Shown here: positions 42,092 to 51,106 of the stretch, in pieces
Position numbering within the stretch: position 1 is the first letter of the stretch
How the letters are laid out: every line of letters begins with the position of its first letter
Made by a program: the position numbers and the translations under genes
The notes under the pieces: model-generated
The model's input: the letters and a program-made list of their open reading frames with translations, nothing else
The model's database searches: none
Told to the model about the DNA's origin: nothing
Source of the DNA: Massilistercora timonensis
GTDB taxonomy: Bacteria; Bacillota; Clostridia; Lachnospirales; Lachnospiraceae
NCBI RefSeq assembly: GCF_900312975.1
Contig: NZ_LT990039.1
Span: forward strand, 2,418,001 to 2,482,000
Reading direction: 5' to 3'
DNA: 64,000 nucleotides

Positions 42092-45046
42092 ATGGAGGGA
42101 TGGACTTACTTATGGAAAGGAAAGATTCGTCATGCGGCAGCCGGGATGTGTGTCCTGGCTCTGTTGGGTTCTCTGGTGTTCCCGACGGAACTTCATGCGG
42201 CAGATCCTAATGAGGATGTGCGGCAGGAGAGCGTTACAGAGGAAGTGACAGAAGAGCCGATTCTGAATGAGGATCTGAACAAAAAAGCGGACAACCTGCA
42301 GAAGTCAGAGGAAAACGGTCAGACTGAAACCGTGGAGGATGTTACGGATGCTTCCCAGGATGGAGAGCAGGATACGCCTGCTTCAGAGCCACAGGTGCAG
42401 AAGAAGGAACTTTCTCTTGAGTATGACGACCGGTATTCCTTAAGTCAATTAACTGATGATTCTAACGAGTGGGTTATTCAATCCATTAAAACAGAAGAAG
42501 TGAGTTCCAGGCAGGTTTCCAGAGGAGAAGCGACCGGAGGGAAAGACACAGATGTGATCCGGCGGGAGGCAGAAGGCTCACTAAACATAGTGGCTGTGGG
42601 CGTGGGGAAGGCAGAGATCTGCCTTGTTCCAAAGGATGAGGCAGAGGCAGAAGAATCGACCCAGAAGATTCAGATCCATGTGACGGTAGAACCGGCAACA
42701 TTGACGGTGATGTATGTGGCAGGGCAGAGCAACGCGGAGGGCTGGTGTTCTTCCAATACCGGCTATCGCCCGGCAGATTCAGTGATCTGCGAGGAGGGGG
42801 AGGTATACTCCACCTATGCGCCAACTACCATATCCAGAGCTAAGAAGATTACAGGAATCTCGTTCTCTAAGGAGTGCACAGAGGGAAATGCAAAGGAATT
42901 TGTAGCAGGATCCCTGCAGAGCGGACAGAGCGTCGCCGGAGGAGACCTGGAATATCCGCTGAATGCGTTGAGCGGGCAGGGCGCTGGCAAGACAGGAATG
43001 GACAGTGGCCTGGCCTATGAGTGGAACCAGTTGACAGGAGAAAAGGTCTGGGTGGTCAATACAGGCTGGGGCGCTACTTCTATCAGCAACTGGCTTCCGG
43101 GAGAACAGTATTATGACCGGTCTATGGCGGTGAACCGTCTGGTGCAGGAGACCTACGAGGCAGAGATTGCCGCGGGACATTATAATCCAGGCAAGCGTCT
43201 GCTGTTCTGGCTGCAGGGAGAAGAAGATAAGAAATGGGAGTCTGAGACCTACGCGGAAGCGCTGGAATCCATGTATGCTGGTATGGCGAAGACGCTGAAT
43301 CTGGACGGGGTTGGCATCGTTATGGTAAGATCTGCGGAAGGATCTCATACCAGTGCGGAGGATATCCGTATGTCCGGGCCTCGTATTGCCCAGTATCTGG
43401 CCGGGAGCAAGGCAGGACTGGAGAAAGCCTGGGTAGTCAGCAATGTGAATGAGCAGTGGGTGTCTGACGCAGGCGTGAAGAATTACTTTGCCCAGGCGTA
43501 TCCGGATGGCCGTCTGTCCTATCAGACTCATAGCGGCGCGGCGAAGCTGCCGGTTTCGGTGGCAGAGGTGCACAGCAATATCCATTACTCCCAGATCGGA
43601 CATAATGAGAACGGGATCACTGCGGCAGAGGGAATGTATCAGGTATTATCCGGCGAAGCAAAGGCTTCCGGAGTCTCCTGGCGTGACGAGGAGGGAAATT
43701 CCCTGACCAGCCTGACGCTGGATGTACAGGACAAAGAGATGTTGATCCCAGTGCCGGACCCATCCTATAGCGGGAAACGGGTTCGTTACGAAGTAGAAGG
43801 GGCGGCGGTGACCTTCAGCGAGAAGACCGGGATCGTTACCGCAGTAAGCAAAGGCACGGCCAAGATCATCGCTTATGATGAGGCGGGGAATGCAGTTGCC
43901 ACTCTGCCGGTTACCGTGGGAGACAATTCCAACCTGACCCAGATCGCAGGCAAGAACTATACCGGCTTGTATAAATACAAGGGTACCTGGTGGTATCTGA
44001 AGAACGGCTATATCCAGAAGAACTATATGGGCGTGGTGAAAAACGAGAACGGCTGGTGGTATGTAGAGAACGGCAAAGTGGACTTTACATACAATGGATT
44101 CGCGGAGAATCAAAACGGCTGGTGGTATATCGAAGACGGAGAAGTGACCTTTAACCGGACCGATGTGATCAAAGGATATGTAAATGAGGAAAATGCATGG
44201 TGGTATGTGAAGGACAGTAAAGTGACCTTTACAGAGACTGTGGCCAAGAATAAGAACGGCTGGTGGCATATCCAGAATGGAAAAGTAAACTTTGATTCCA
44301 ACACCGTAGCGAAAAACAGCAACGGCTGGTGGGTGATCCAGGAGGGCAAGGTAAATTTCAGCTATAACGGGTTCGCGGAGAATCAGAACGGCTGGTGGTA
44401 TTGCAAAGGCGGCAAAGTCCAGTTTGGCGTGAATGACGTGATCAAAGGGACGGTAAACGGAACATACGCCTGGTGGCACGTGGTTGACGGAGAAGTGACC
44501 TTTGACAACACGGTAGCCAAGAACAAGAACGGCTGGTGGCATATCCAGAATGGAAAGGTGAACTTTGATTCCAATACGGTAGCCAAGAATAAGAACGGCT
44601 GGTGGGTGATCCAGAACGGAGAAGTAAACTTCAAATACAATGGGTTTGCCCAGAACCAGAACGGCTGGTGGTACTGCAAGGGCGGAAAAGTCCAGTTTGG
44701 CGTAAATGACGTGATCAAAGGTACTGTTAACGGCAAGAAGGCCTGGTGGTATGTGGTGAAGGGAGAAGTGACCTTCACAGATACGGTGGCCAAGAATAAG
44801 AACGGCTGGTGGCGAATCGAGGATGGCAAAGTGAACTTTAACGCCAATACGGTAGCCAAGAACAGCAAGGGCTGGTGGGTGATCCGGAATGGAAAGGTTG
44901 ACTTTGGATATAACGGGATCGCTAAAAATGGAAATGGAAGCTGGCTGTGCAAAAACGGCAAAGTGAACTTTGGATATAGCGGGAAGTATCAGGATGGAGA
45001 ACACGCCTATACAATCCAGAGAGGCGAAGTGATAAAAACGACTTAG
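42092..45046 (+). CDS. Secreted SGNH/sialate-esterase-like protein with Big2 and NGWW repeats
   Basis: A 984-residue exported protein. After the signal peptide and a long acidic region comes a carbohydrate-esterase-like domain of the SASA/SGNH type: [10 protein letters not shown] with the nucleophile S213, [13 protein letters not shown], and a [11 protein letters not shown] block as the second conserved motif. A Big2-like domain (about 555-625) and some fifteen NGWW repeats complete it. It likely removes acetyl groups from a wall sugar, possibly those added by the acyltransferase at 37078. The ATG at 42092 follows a GAGGGG site; the frame continues upstream inside the ATPase gene. Confidence 0.82.
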   Translation: MEGWTYLWKGKIRHAAAGMCVLALLGSLVFPTELHAADPNEDVRQESVTEEVTEEPILNEDLNKKADNLQKSEENGQTETVEDVTDASQDGEQDTPASEPQVQKKELSLEYDDRYSLSQLTDDSNEWVIQSIKTEEVSSRQVSRGEATGGKDTDVIRREAEGSLNIVAVGVGKAEICLVPKDEAEAEESTQKIQIHVTVEPATLTVMYVAGQSNAEGWCSSNTGYRPADSVICEEGEVYSTYAPTTISRAKKITGISFSKECTEGNAKEFVAGSLQSGQSVAGGDLEYPLNALSGQGAGKTGMDSGLAYEWNQLTGEKVWVVNTGWGATSISNWLPGEQYYDRSMAVNRLVQETYEAEIAAGHYNPGKRLLFWLQGEEDKKWESETYAEALESMYAGMAKTLNLDGVGIVMVRSAEGSHTSAEDIRMSGPRIAQYLAGSKAGLEKAWVVSNVNEQWVSDAGVKNYFAQAYPDGRLSYQTHSGAAKLPVSVAEVHSNIHYSQIGHNENGITAAEGMYQVLSGEAKASGVSWRDEEGNSLTSLTLDVQDKEMLIPVPDPSYSGKRVRYEVEGAAVTFSEKTGIVTAVSKGTAKIIAYDEAGNAVATLPVTVGDNSNLTQIAGKNYTGLYKYKGTWWYLKNGYIQKNYMGVVKNENGWWYVENGKVDFTYNGFAENQNGWWYIEDGEVTFNRTDVIKGYVNEENAWWYVKDSKVTFTETVAKNKNGWWHIQNGKVNFDSNTVAKNSNGWWVIQEGKVNFSYNGFAENQNGWWYCKGGKVQFGVNDVIKGTVNGTYAWWHVVDGEVTFDNTVAKNKNGWWHIQNGKVNFDSNTVAKNKNGWWVIQNGEVNFKYNGFAQNQNGWWYCKGGKVQFGVNDVIKGTVNGKKAWWYVVKGEVTFTDTVAKNKNGWWRIEDGKVNFNANTVAKNSKGWWVIRNGKVDFGYNGIAKNGNGSWLCKNGKVNFGYSGKYQDGEHAYTIQRGEVIKTT

Positions 45047-45059
45047 GCCAGATAAAAGG

Positions 45060-45088
45060 TGGACTTTTGCGCATAATAGAGATATAAT
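45060..45088 (+). promoter_or_regulatory. Promoter of the capsule locus
   Basis: TGGACT (45060-45065) and a perfect TATAAT (45083-45088), spacing 17. The predicted start near 45095 lies inside a hairpin-forming palindrome. Confidence 0.6.
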
Positions 45089-45089
45089 A

Positions 45090-45125
45090 TATCAGAGCAT
45101 GCTTAAGATTAAGTGTGCTCTGATA
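45090..45125 (+). promoter_or_regulatory. Leader hairpin or operator at the capsule promoter
   Basis: TATCAGAGCA (45090-45099) and TGCTCTGATA (45116-45125) form a perfect ten-base inverted repeat. Inside, CTTA (45102-45105) and TAAG (45110-45113) pair around AGAT, with TG facing TG between the two stems. The whole 36 bases thus fold into one hairpin. No T-run follows, so it is not a standard terminator. It could be an operator or an antitermination signal for the long capsule transcript. Confidence 0.55.
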
Positions 45126-45154
45126 ATTACGTTACAGAGAAGGAATTTGTTGTC

Positions 45155-46987
45155 ATGATAGGACTTGGGAAGAGAAGGGCGATATTGATCGGGTTATGTG
45201 ATGCACTGATCGTATGTTTCAGCGCATTATTTTCGCTGGGGCTGAGATTTAATTTTGATATTATTCCGGACCAGTATCTGAAGCCGGCTTTGTATTGCCT
45301 CCCTGTTGATGTTATAATCGCGATTATCGTACTGCGCTTTTTTAAACTTTATAATCGTGTCTGGACCTATGCTTCCATGGAAGAGAGCATGTCTATCTTA
45401 AAAGCAACAATTTGCATCGAAACCATATATGTCTTGTATCATACATTTCTGCAGATACCTATGCCGAGAAGCTTCTATGTGTTTGATGCAACGTTGTTGT
45501 TTTTGTTGTTTCTGGCGCTTCGTTTTGGAAGGCGGATCCAGAAGCAGTTGTTTCCAGAGCGGGTAAATAACGAATCGAAAAAGAGAACGCTGCTTGTGGG
45601 GGGCGGTTCCGCAGCCTCCATCCTGATCAGCGAGACGCAGAATATGCAGAGCAGCCCGCGGAATATTGTATGTATTGTTGACGATAATGTGAATAAGAAG
45701 GGCAAGTACCTGCGGAATGTTCCGATCATCGGTACGCGGGCAGATATCCCGGTTGCGGTAAGAAGGTATGGGATTGATGAGATCATTATTGCTATCCCGT
45801 CCGCAACGGCAGGCGCTGTAAAGGAGATCCTGGAGATCTGTCATGAGACAGAGGCGAAGGTGAGGATCCTGCCGGCGATCGCTTCTGGATTTACTGAGTC
45901 GCTGTCCGATCTGGTGCGGGAAGTACGGTATGAGGACTTGCTGGGGCGCGCTCCCGTGCAGGTTAATCAGGCAGGGATCGGCGCTTTCCTGGAAGGGAAA
46001 GTGGTGCTGGTTACCGGAGGGGGCGGATCCATTGGCTCAGAGTTGTGCCGCCAGATCGTGCAGTATCATCCGGCGAAGCTGATCATCTTTGATATCTATG
46101 AGAATAATGCCTATGAGATCCAGATGGAGTTGAAGCGTCACCATCCGGAACTGGAACTGATCACGCTGATCGGGTCTGTTCGTGACTATGACCGTATGGA
46201 CAAGTTGTTTGCCACTTATCATCCTCAGATCATCTATCATGCTGCGGCTCATAAGCATGTGCCGCTTATGGAGGATTCGCCCAATGAGGCGATCAAGAAT
46301 AACTGTATGGGAACCCTGAATGTGGCGAAACTGGCCGATCTCTACAAGGCAGAAAACTTTACGCTGATCTCCACGGACAAGGCGGTACGGCCTACCAATG
46401 TTATGGGGGCGTCGAAGCGGATCTGCGAGATGATCATCCAGAGTTACGCGAAGAAATCAACGCATACCAGGTATGCGGCAGTCCGATTTGGGAATGTGTT
46501 GGGCAGCCATGGCTCGGTTGTTCCTCTGTTCTTAAAGCAGATTGAAGAAGGCGGCCCGGTAACGGTGACGCATAAGGAGATCACCCGGTTCTTCATGACC
46601 ATCCCGGAAGCAGTCTCTTTGGTGCTGCAGGCCAGTCTCTTCGCTAAGGGCGGCGAGATCTTCGTGCTGGATATGGGAAAACCGGTGAAGATCTATGAGA
46701 TGGCGGAGAATTTAATTCGGATGAAAGGGTATAAGCCCAATGAGGATATCATGATCGAAGTTACCGGTCTTCGCCCGGGAGAGAAGTTGTATGAGGAACT
46801 TCTGATGGATGAAGAGGGGCTTACGAAGACAGCAAATGAGAAGATCTTTGTAGGGCATCCGATCGCGATGGATGAGATGAAGTTCTTTGAAGAACTGGAT
46901 GAGCTGATAGACTGCAGTAAGGAAAATGGGGACCATATACAAGATCGAATTGAAGAGATTTGTACAACTTACAGGAGAAAAGCGTAA
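45155..46987 (+). CDS. UDP-GlcNAc 4,6-dehydratase, membrane type (PglF/CapD/WbpM-like)
   Basis: A 610-residue protein with four N-terminal membrane helices, a first nucleotide-binding domain (VGGGSAASILI) and a C-terminal extended SDR with VTGGGGSIGSELCRQI, AAAHKHVPLME and STDKAVRPTNVMGASKRICE. The large membrane type makes UDP-4-keto-6-deoxy-GlcNAc. In the usual tyrosine position of YxxxK this family has Met, as seen in MGASK. With the following aminotransferase it would form a UDP-4-amino-4,6-dideoxy sugar. I chose the ATG at 45155 after an AAGGA site; a GTG at 45113 lies within the leader hairpin. Confidence 0.9.
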   Translation: MIGLGKRRAILIGLCDALIVCFSALFSLGLRFNFDIIPDQYLKPALYCLPVDVIIAIIVLRFFKLYNRVWTYASMEESMSILKATICIETIYVLYHTFLQIPMPRSFYVFDATLLFLLFLALRFGRRIQKQLFPERVNNESKKRTLLVGGGSAASILISETQNMQSSPRNIVCIVDDNVNKKGKYLRNVPIIGTRADIPVAVRRYGIDEIIIAIPSATAGAVKEILEICHETEAKVRILPAIASGFTESLSDLVREVRYEDLLGRAPVQVNQAGIGAFLEGKVVLVTGGGGSIGSELCRQIVQYHPAKLIIFDIYENNAYEIQMELKRHHPELELITLIGSVRDYDRMDKLFATYHPQIIYHAAAHKHVPLMEDSPNEAIKNNCMGTLNVAKLADLYKAENFTLISTDKAVRPTNVMGASKRICEMIIQSYAKKSTHTRYAAVRFGNVLGSHGSVVPLFLKQIEEGGPVTVTHKEITRFFMTIPEAVSLVLQASLFAKGGEIFVLDMGKPVKIYEMAENLIRMKGYKPNEDIMIEVTGLRPGEKLYEELLMDEEGLTKTANEKIFVGHPIAMDEMKFFEELDELIDCSKENGDHIQDRIEEICTTYRRKA

Positions 46988-47015
46988 GTTGCGATAATGA
47001 TAGGCGGGTAAAAAG

Positions 47016-48290
47016 ATGTTTAAGGATTATACGAAGTTTTCTGGATTTAACTCTAAAGTTTGGTTGAGCAGTCCAACGATGCATGGACAGGAGATAGAAT
47101 ATATAAGGGAGGCCTATGAGTCCAACTGGATGTCTACGGTGGGAGCCAATATTAATGAGGTGGAAAGAATGGCCTGCGAAAAAGTGGGCTGTAGGTATGC
47201 GGTGGCATTATCGGCAGGAACGGCAGCATTGCACCTGGCAGTGAAACTTGCGGGAGTGAAACCGGGAGACCGGGTGTTTTGTTCGGATATGACATTTGCG
47301 GCTACGGTGAATCCGGTTGTATATGAAGGAGGAATTCCCGTTTTTATCGATGCGGAGTACGATACCTGGAATATGGATCCAAATGCGTTGGAGAAGGCAT
47401 TTGAATTATATCCAGATACAAAGGTGGTTGTAGTCGCGCATTTATACGGGACGCCGGGGAAAATTGACGAATTGAAAACTGTGTGCGAGCAGCATCAAGC
47501 AGTTATTATTGAGGATGCTGCAGAGTCCCTTGGCGCAACTTATAAAGGGAAACAAACAGGGACATTTGGAGATTATAATGTAATTTCTTTTAATGGAAAT
47601 AAAATTATCACAGGATCTTCAGGAGGAATGCTGCTGACGGATGACAAAGAAGCGGCTGATAAGGTGCGAAAATGGTCTACGCAGTCGAGAGAAAGCGCAG
47701 CCTGGTATCAGCACGAAGAATTGGGATATAATTACCGGATGAGTAATGTAATAGCGGGCGTTGTGAGAGGGCAATTCCCGTATCTTGAAGAGCATATCAG
47801 ACAGAAGAAAGCTATTTATGAAAGATACAAGGAAGGTTTCAGAGATCTTCCGGTATGCATGAATCCTTATGATGAGACGTGTTCAGAGCCAAATTTCTGG
47901 CTTTCATGTATGTTGATCGATCCAGAAGCTATGTGCAGACAGGTGAGAGGAGACCAGGAAGCACTTTTCATCAGGGAGGAAGGGAAAACTTGTCCGACAG
48001 AAATATTGGAAGTCCTTGCGCAGTATAATGCGGAAGGCCGTCCTATCTGGAAACCAATGCATATGCAGCCAATCTACCGAATGAATGGGTACATTACCCG
48101 AGAAGGCGAGGGGCGGGCGAAGACGAACGCATACCTTCAGGGGGGCAGAACTGGCCGGGACGGGAAGCCATTGGACGTTGGGGCAGATGTTTTCCACAGA
48201 GGATTATGTCTGCCAAGTGATAATAAAATGACAGAGGAACAGCAGGATAAGATTATAGAAATTGTAAAAGGTTGTTTTGAATATGAGTAA
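47016..48290 (+). CDS. DegT/DnrJ/EryC1 aminotransferase (PglE-like)
   Basis: PLP-dependent sugar aminotransferase of 424 residues. The family marks are SAGTAALHLA, EDAAESLGATYKGKQTG, and the PLP lysine in SFNGNKIITGSSGG. Next to the 4,6-dehydratase it most likely aminates C4 of UDP-4-keto-6-deoxy-GlcNAc or its epimer, using glutamate. No PglD-type acetyltransferase accompanies it, so the amino group may stay free. The gene overlaps the sugar transferase gene by eight bases. Confidence 0.88.
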   Translation: MFKDYTKFSGFNSKVWLSSPTMHGQEIEYIREAYESNWMSTVGANINEVERMACEKVGCRYAVALSAGTAALHLAVKLAGVKPGDRVFCSDMTFAATVNPVVYEGGIPVFIDAEYDTWNMDPNALEKAFELYPDTKVVVVAHLYGTPGKIDELKTVCEQHQAVIIEDAAESLGATYKGKQTGTFGDYNVISFNGNKIITGSSGGMLLTDDKEAADKVRKWSTQSRESAAWYQHEELGYNYRMSNVIAGVVRGQFPYLEEHIRQKKAIYERYKEGFRDLPVCMNPYDETCSEPNFWLSCMLIDPEAMCRQVRGDQEALFIREEGKTCPTEILEVLAQYNAEGRPIWKPMHMQPIYRMNGYITREGEGRAKTNAYLQGGRTGRDGKPLDVGADVFHRGLCLPSDNKMTEEQQDKIIEIVKGCFEYE

Positions 48291-48924
48291 AAGATTAGGG
48301 TTTTTCTCTCATTTTATATATAGGAAATACGTAAAACGTGTTTTGGATTTTATAATGGCAATAATTACATTATGTATTTTAAGTCCATTTATGTTACTGA
48401 TTGCCGGATTGATAAAGATAAAACTGGGTAGTCCAGTAATTTTTAAACAAGAGCGTCCTGGAAAGGGAGGAGTAATCTTTTGTTTATATAAATTTAGGAC
48501 TATGACAGAGGCTAAAGATGAAAACGGATTACTTTTACCAGATGAAAAGCGATTAACCAAACTGGGGAAATTTCTTAGAAGCACAAGTGTGGATGAACTT
48601 CCAGAATTATGGAATATTGTAAAAGGAGAAATGAGTTTTATTGGTCCGCGTCCACTATTAGTTCAATATCTTCCATTGTATAATGATTTTCAAATGAAAA
48701 GACATAATGTTCTTCCGGGTTTGACTGGACTTGCACAGATAAATGGAAGAAATGGGATAAGCTGGGACGAAAAATTCAAGTGGGATGTGGCATATGTAGA
48801 AAAGCAAAGTTTTCTCTTAGATGTTCAGATTGCTTTAAAAACAATTTTAACTGTTTTGACTAGAGATGGAATAAGCAGTGAAACTTCAGAAACTATGGAA
48901 GATTTTGAAGGGAATGATTTATAA
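48283..48924 (+). CDS. Initiating undecaprenyl-phosphate sugar transferase (PglC/WcfS-like)
   Basis: A 213-residue bacterial sugar transferase with one N-terminal membrane hairpin. Typical blocks are FKQERPGKGG, LYKFRTMTEA, RSTSVDELPELWNIVKGEMS, FIGPRPLL and LPGLTGLAQINGRN. It moves a sugar phosphate from the UDP donor to undecaprenyl phosphate and so starts each repeat unit. The small, single-domain form is usual for PglC-like enzymes acting on amino-dideoxy sugars. From here on the DNA is strikingly AT-rich. The ATG at 48283 lies inside the end of the aminotransferase gene. Confidence 0.9.
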   Translation: MSKRLGFFSHFIYRKYVKRVLDFIMAIITLCILSPFMLLIAGLIKIKLGSPVIFKQERPGKGGVIFCLYKFRTMTEAKDENGLLLPDEKRLTKLGKFLRSTSVDELPELWNIVKGEMSFIGPRPLLVQYLPLYNDFQMKRHNVLPGLTGLAQINGRNGISWDEKFKWDVAYVEKQSFLLDVQIALKTILTVLTRDGISSETSETMEDFEGNDL

Positions 48925-48925
48925 A

Positions 48926-50128
48926 ATGGAAAAATACAAAACACCATATTATGTAATAAATAAAGACGAGTTGGAAGAATCAGTAGTAGAATTGCAAAAA
49001 GCGGTTGAGGCATATTGGGCGAATACAATTATAGGGTATTCTTTTAAAACGAATTCTTTACCTTGGATTTGTGAATTTTTTAAAGGTAAGGGCTTTTATG
49101 CAGAAGTTGTGTCAGATGATGAATATAACTTAGCGAAGTTATTGGGATATGAAAATCATAGAATTATATATAATGGACTAATTAAATCGCGCGCGACTTT
49201 TTTAGAGGCTCTTGAAAATGGGTGTGTTGTAAATATTGATTCGGAACAAGAAATTATGTGGTTGGGGGAGGCTCAACCAGATAAAAAATATTCTATTGGC
49301 ATAAGAATAAATTTTGATTTAGAGAAAGCATGTCCTAATGAAAGTCAATGTGGCGATGAAGGGGGCAGATTTGGTTTTTGCTATGAAAATGGTGAGTTTG
49401 AAAGAGTTTTAAAATTGGTGAAGAAATATGATAACGTAGAGGTAAAAGGGGTGCATTTTCATTGTAGTTCTAAAACCAGAAGTCTGTCTGTTTATAAAGC
49501 AATCAGCCATATGGCGTGTCAGATAAAGAAAGAGTTTAATTTAGATCTAAACTATTTAGATATAGGCGGTGGTTTTTTTGGTGGGTTAAATGATAAACCT
49601 CACTTTAAAGATTATTTAGAATGTATTTCTGGAATTTTAAAAGAAGAGTATGATTCAAATAGAACAACTCTTATTTTAGAACCAGGCATGTCATTAATTG
49701 GTCCACCAATCAGCTTTGTAACATCTGTTATAGATATAAAAGAAACTAATAGAAATCGGTTTGTCGTTACAGATGGAAGTCGTAATAATGTAGATCCTTT
49801 AATGGGGAAAAAATCATATTTTTATACAATAGAATATTTGGGTGACGAAAGCAGACGAAAGAATATTGATAGGCAAATTGTAGTTGGTTATACTTGTATG
49901 GAAAATGATCGACTATTTAAAGTCGAAAACAGTAAACAGCTCGTAGTTGGAGATAAGGTGATTTATTATAAAGTTGGAGCGTATACAATGTGTTTAAGTC
50001 CATTATTTATTAAGTATTTTCCTGATGTTTATGTGCAGGAGAGTGATAAACTTAAATTGGTGCGAAATAGATGGACAGTGAATGAATATACGCAAAATTG
50101 TTTTTGGGAGGCCAACTATGAAAAATAA
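48926..50128 (+). CDS. Fold-III PLP-dependent decarboxylase-like enzyme
   Basis: A 400-residue enzyme of the ornithine/diaminopimelate decarboxylase family (alanine-racemase-like barrel plus C-terminal beta domain). The PLP lysine is in GYSFKTN near residue 40, with HFHCSS, the glycine loop LDIGGGFFGG and the EPGMSL segment binding the cofactor phosphate. The substrate is unknown; it may decarboxylate or modify an amino acid. It lies between the initiating transferase and an ATP-grasp gene, overlapping the latter by 11 bases, so the product probably feeds the ligase. The start at 48926 is tentative; ATG 48914 is possible. Confidence 0.82.
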   Translation: MEKYKTPYYVINKDELEESVVELQKAVEAYWANTIIGYSFKTNSLPWICEFFKGKGFYAEVVSDDEYNLAKLLGYENHRIIYNGLIKSRATFLEALENGCVVNIDSEQEIMWLGEAQPDKKYSIGIRINFDLEKACPNESQCGDEGGRFGFCYENGEFERVLKLVKKYDNVEVKGVHFHCSSKTRSLSVYKAISHMACQIKKEFNLDLNYLDIGGGFFGGLNDKPHFKDYLECISGILKEEYDSNRTTLILEPGMSLIGPPISFVTSVIDIKETNRNRFVVTDGSRNNVDPLMGKKSYFYTIEYLGDESRRKNIDRQIVVGYTCMENDRLFKVENSKQLVVGDKVIYYKVGAYTMCLSPLFIKYFPDVYVQESDKLKLVRNRWTVNEYTQNCFWEANYEK

Positions 50129-51095
50129 TAATATCAATATTCTAATTTTGAGTTGTGGGACAAGAAATAAGATAGTTCAATATTTTAAAGAAAGCCTTAA
50201 CGGAGAGGGTAAAGTAATTGCAACAGATTGTAGTCCTTATGCACCTGCCTTGTTGGAAGCTGATAAGTATTACATCGTGCCTAGAATTACAGAAGAGAAT
50301 TATTTAGATATTATTTTGGATATATGTAAAAAAGAGAATATTTCAGGGGTCCTTTCGCTTATTGATCCGGAATTGTCATTATTGGCTAAGAATCGTAGAA
50401 AATTTGAGGCTATCAAAGTAAAAGTGATTGGTTCCAGTTATGAAAAGTGTGAAAGATGTCTAGATAAATATAAGATGTTTCAATGGTTAAAGGAACATGG
50501 TTTTAAATGTGCAAAATCATATCTTGACAAAGAAGAATTTTATCGCGATATGAAGAATGGGGAAATTAGTTATCCGGTATTTGTAAAGCCTATTAGGGGA
50601 AGCGCAAGTATTGCGATTTCTAAAGTGTATGATTGCGATACAATAGAATTACTGTTTAGAAATAGTCATGATTTAATGATACAGGAGTATCTTGATGGGC
50701 AAGAAATAGGGGTGGATTGTTATATAGATATGATTTCTCGACAAACGGTTTCTATTTTTACTAAGTACAAATTAGCGATGCGTGCAGGAGAAACAGATAA
50801 AGCGATTTCTTTTAAAGATGAGCGATTATTTGAGTTAATTAATCGATTTGTAAATGAATTTGGATTTGAAGGCCAGATTGATATAGATATCTTTAAAGTG
50901 GCTAATGATTATTATATTTCAGAAGTAAATCCAAGATTCGGTGGTGGATATCCACATGCGTATGAGTGTGGAGTTAATCATATGAAATTAATTTTAAATA
51001 ATTTGAGAAATGTGCCAAATAGCGTTGATGTTGGAAATTACAAAGAAAATATGGTTATGATGAAATATAATGAATTAAAAATGTTGCAAGTATAA
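50118..51095 (+). CDS. ATP-grasp ligase (CarB/PylC-like)
   Basis: A 325-residue ATP-grasp enzyme. An N-terminal Rossmann-like part (ILILSCGTRNKIVQYF, ATDCSPYAPALLEADKYY) is followed by the ATP-grasp core: YPVFVKPIRGSAS, QEYLDGQEIGVDCY and the metal-binding ISEVNPRFGGGYPHAYE. Such enzymes join a carboxylate to an amine via an acyl phosphate. Coupled with the decarboxylase upstream, it may attach an amino acid or amine to a uronic acid or amino sugar of the capsule. The ATG at 50118 has a GGGAGG site. Very AT-rich. Confidence 0.85.
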   Translation: MKNNNINILILSCGTRNKIVQYFKESLNGEGKVIATDCSPYAPALLEADKYYIVPRITEENYLDIILDICKKENISGVLSLIDPELSLLAKNRRKFEAIKVKVIGSSYEKCERCLDKYKMFQWLKEHGFKCAKSYLDKEEFYRDMKNGEISYPVFVKPIRGSASIAISKVYDCDTIELLFRNSHDLMIQEYLDGQEIGVDCYIDMISRQTVSIFTKYKLAMRAGETDKAISFKDERLFELINRFVNEFGFEGQIDIDIFKVANDYYISEVNPRFGGGYPHAYECGVNHMKLILNNLRNVPNSVDVGNYKENMVMMKYNELKMLQV

Positions 51096-51106
51096 AAGAG
51101 GGAATT

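Noticed and set aside
45090..45125. Rho-independent terminator after the esterase gene
   Set aside because: No T-run follows, and the hairpin sits just downstream of a -10 box.
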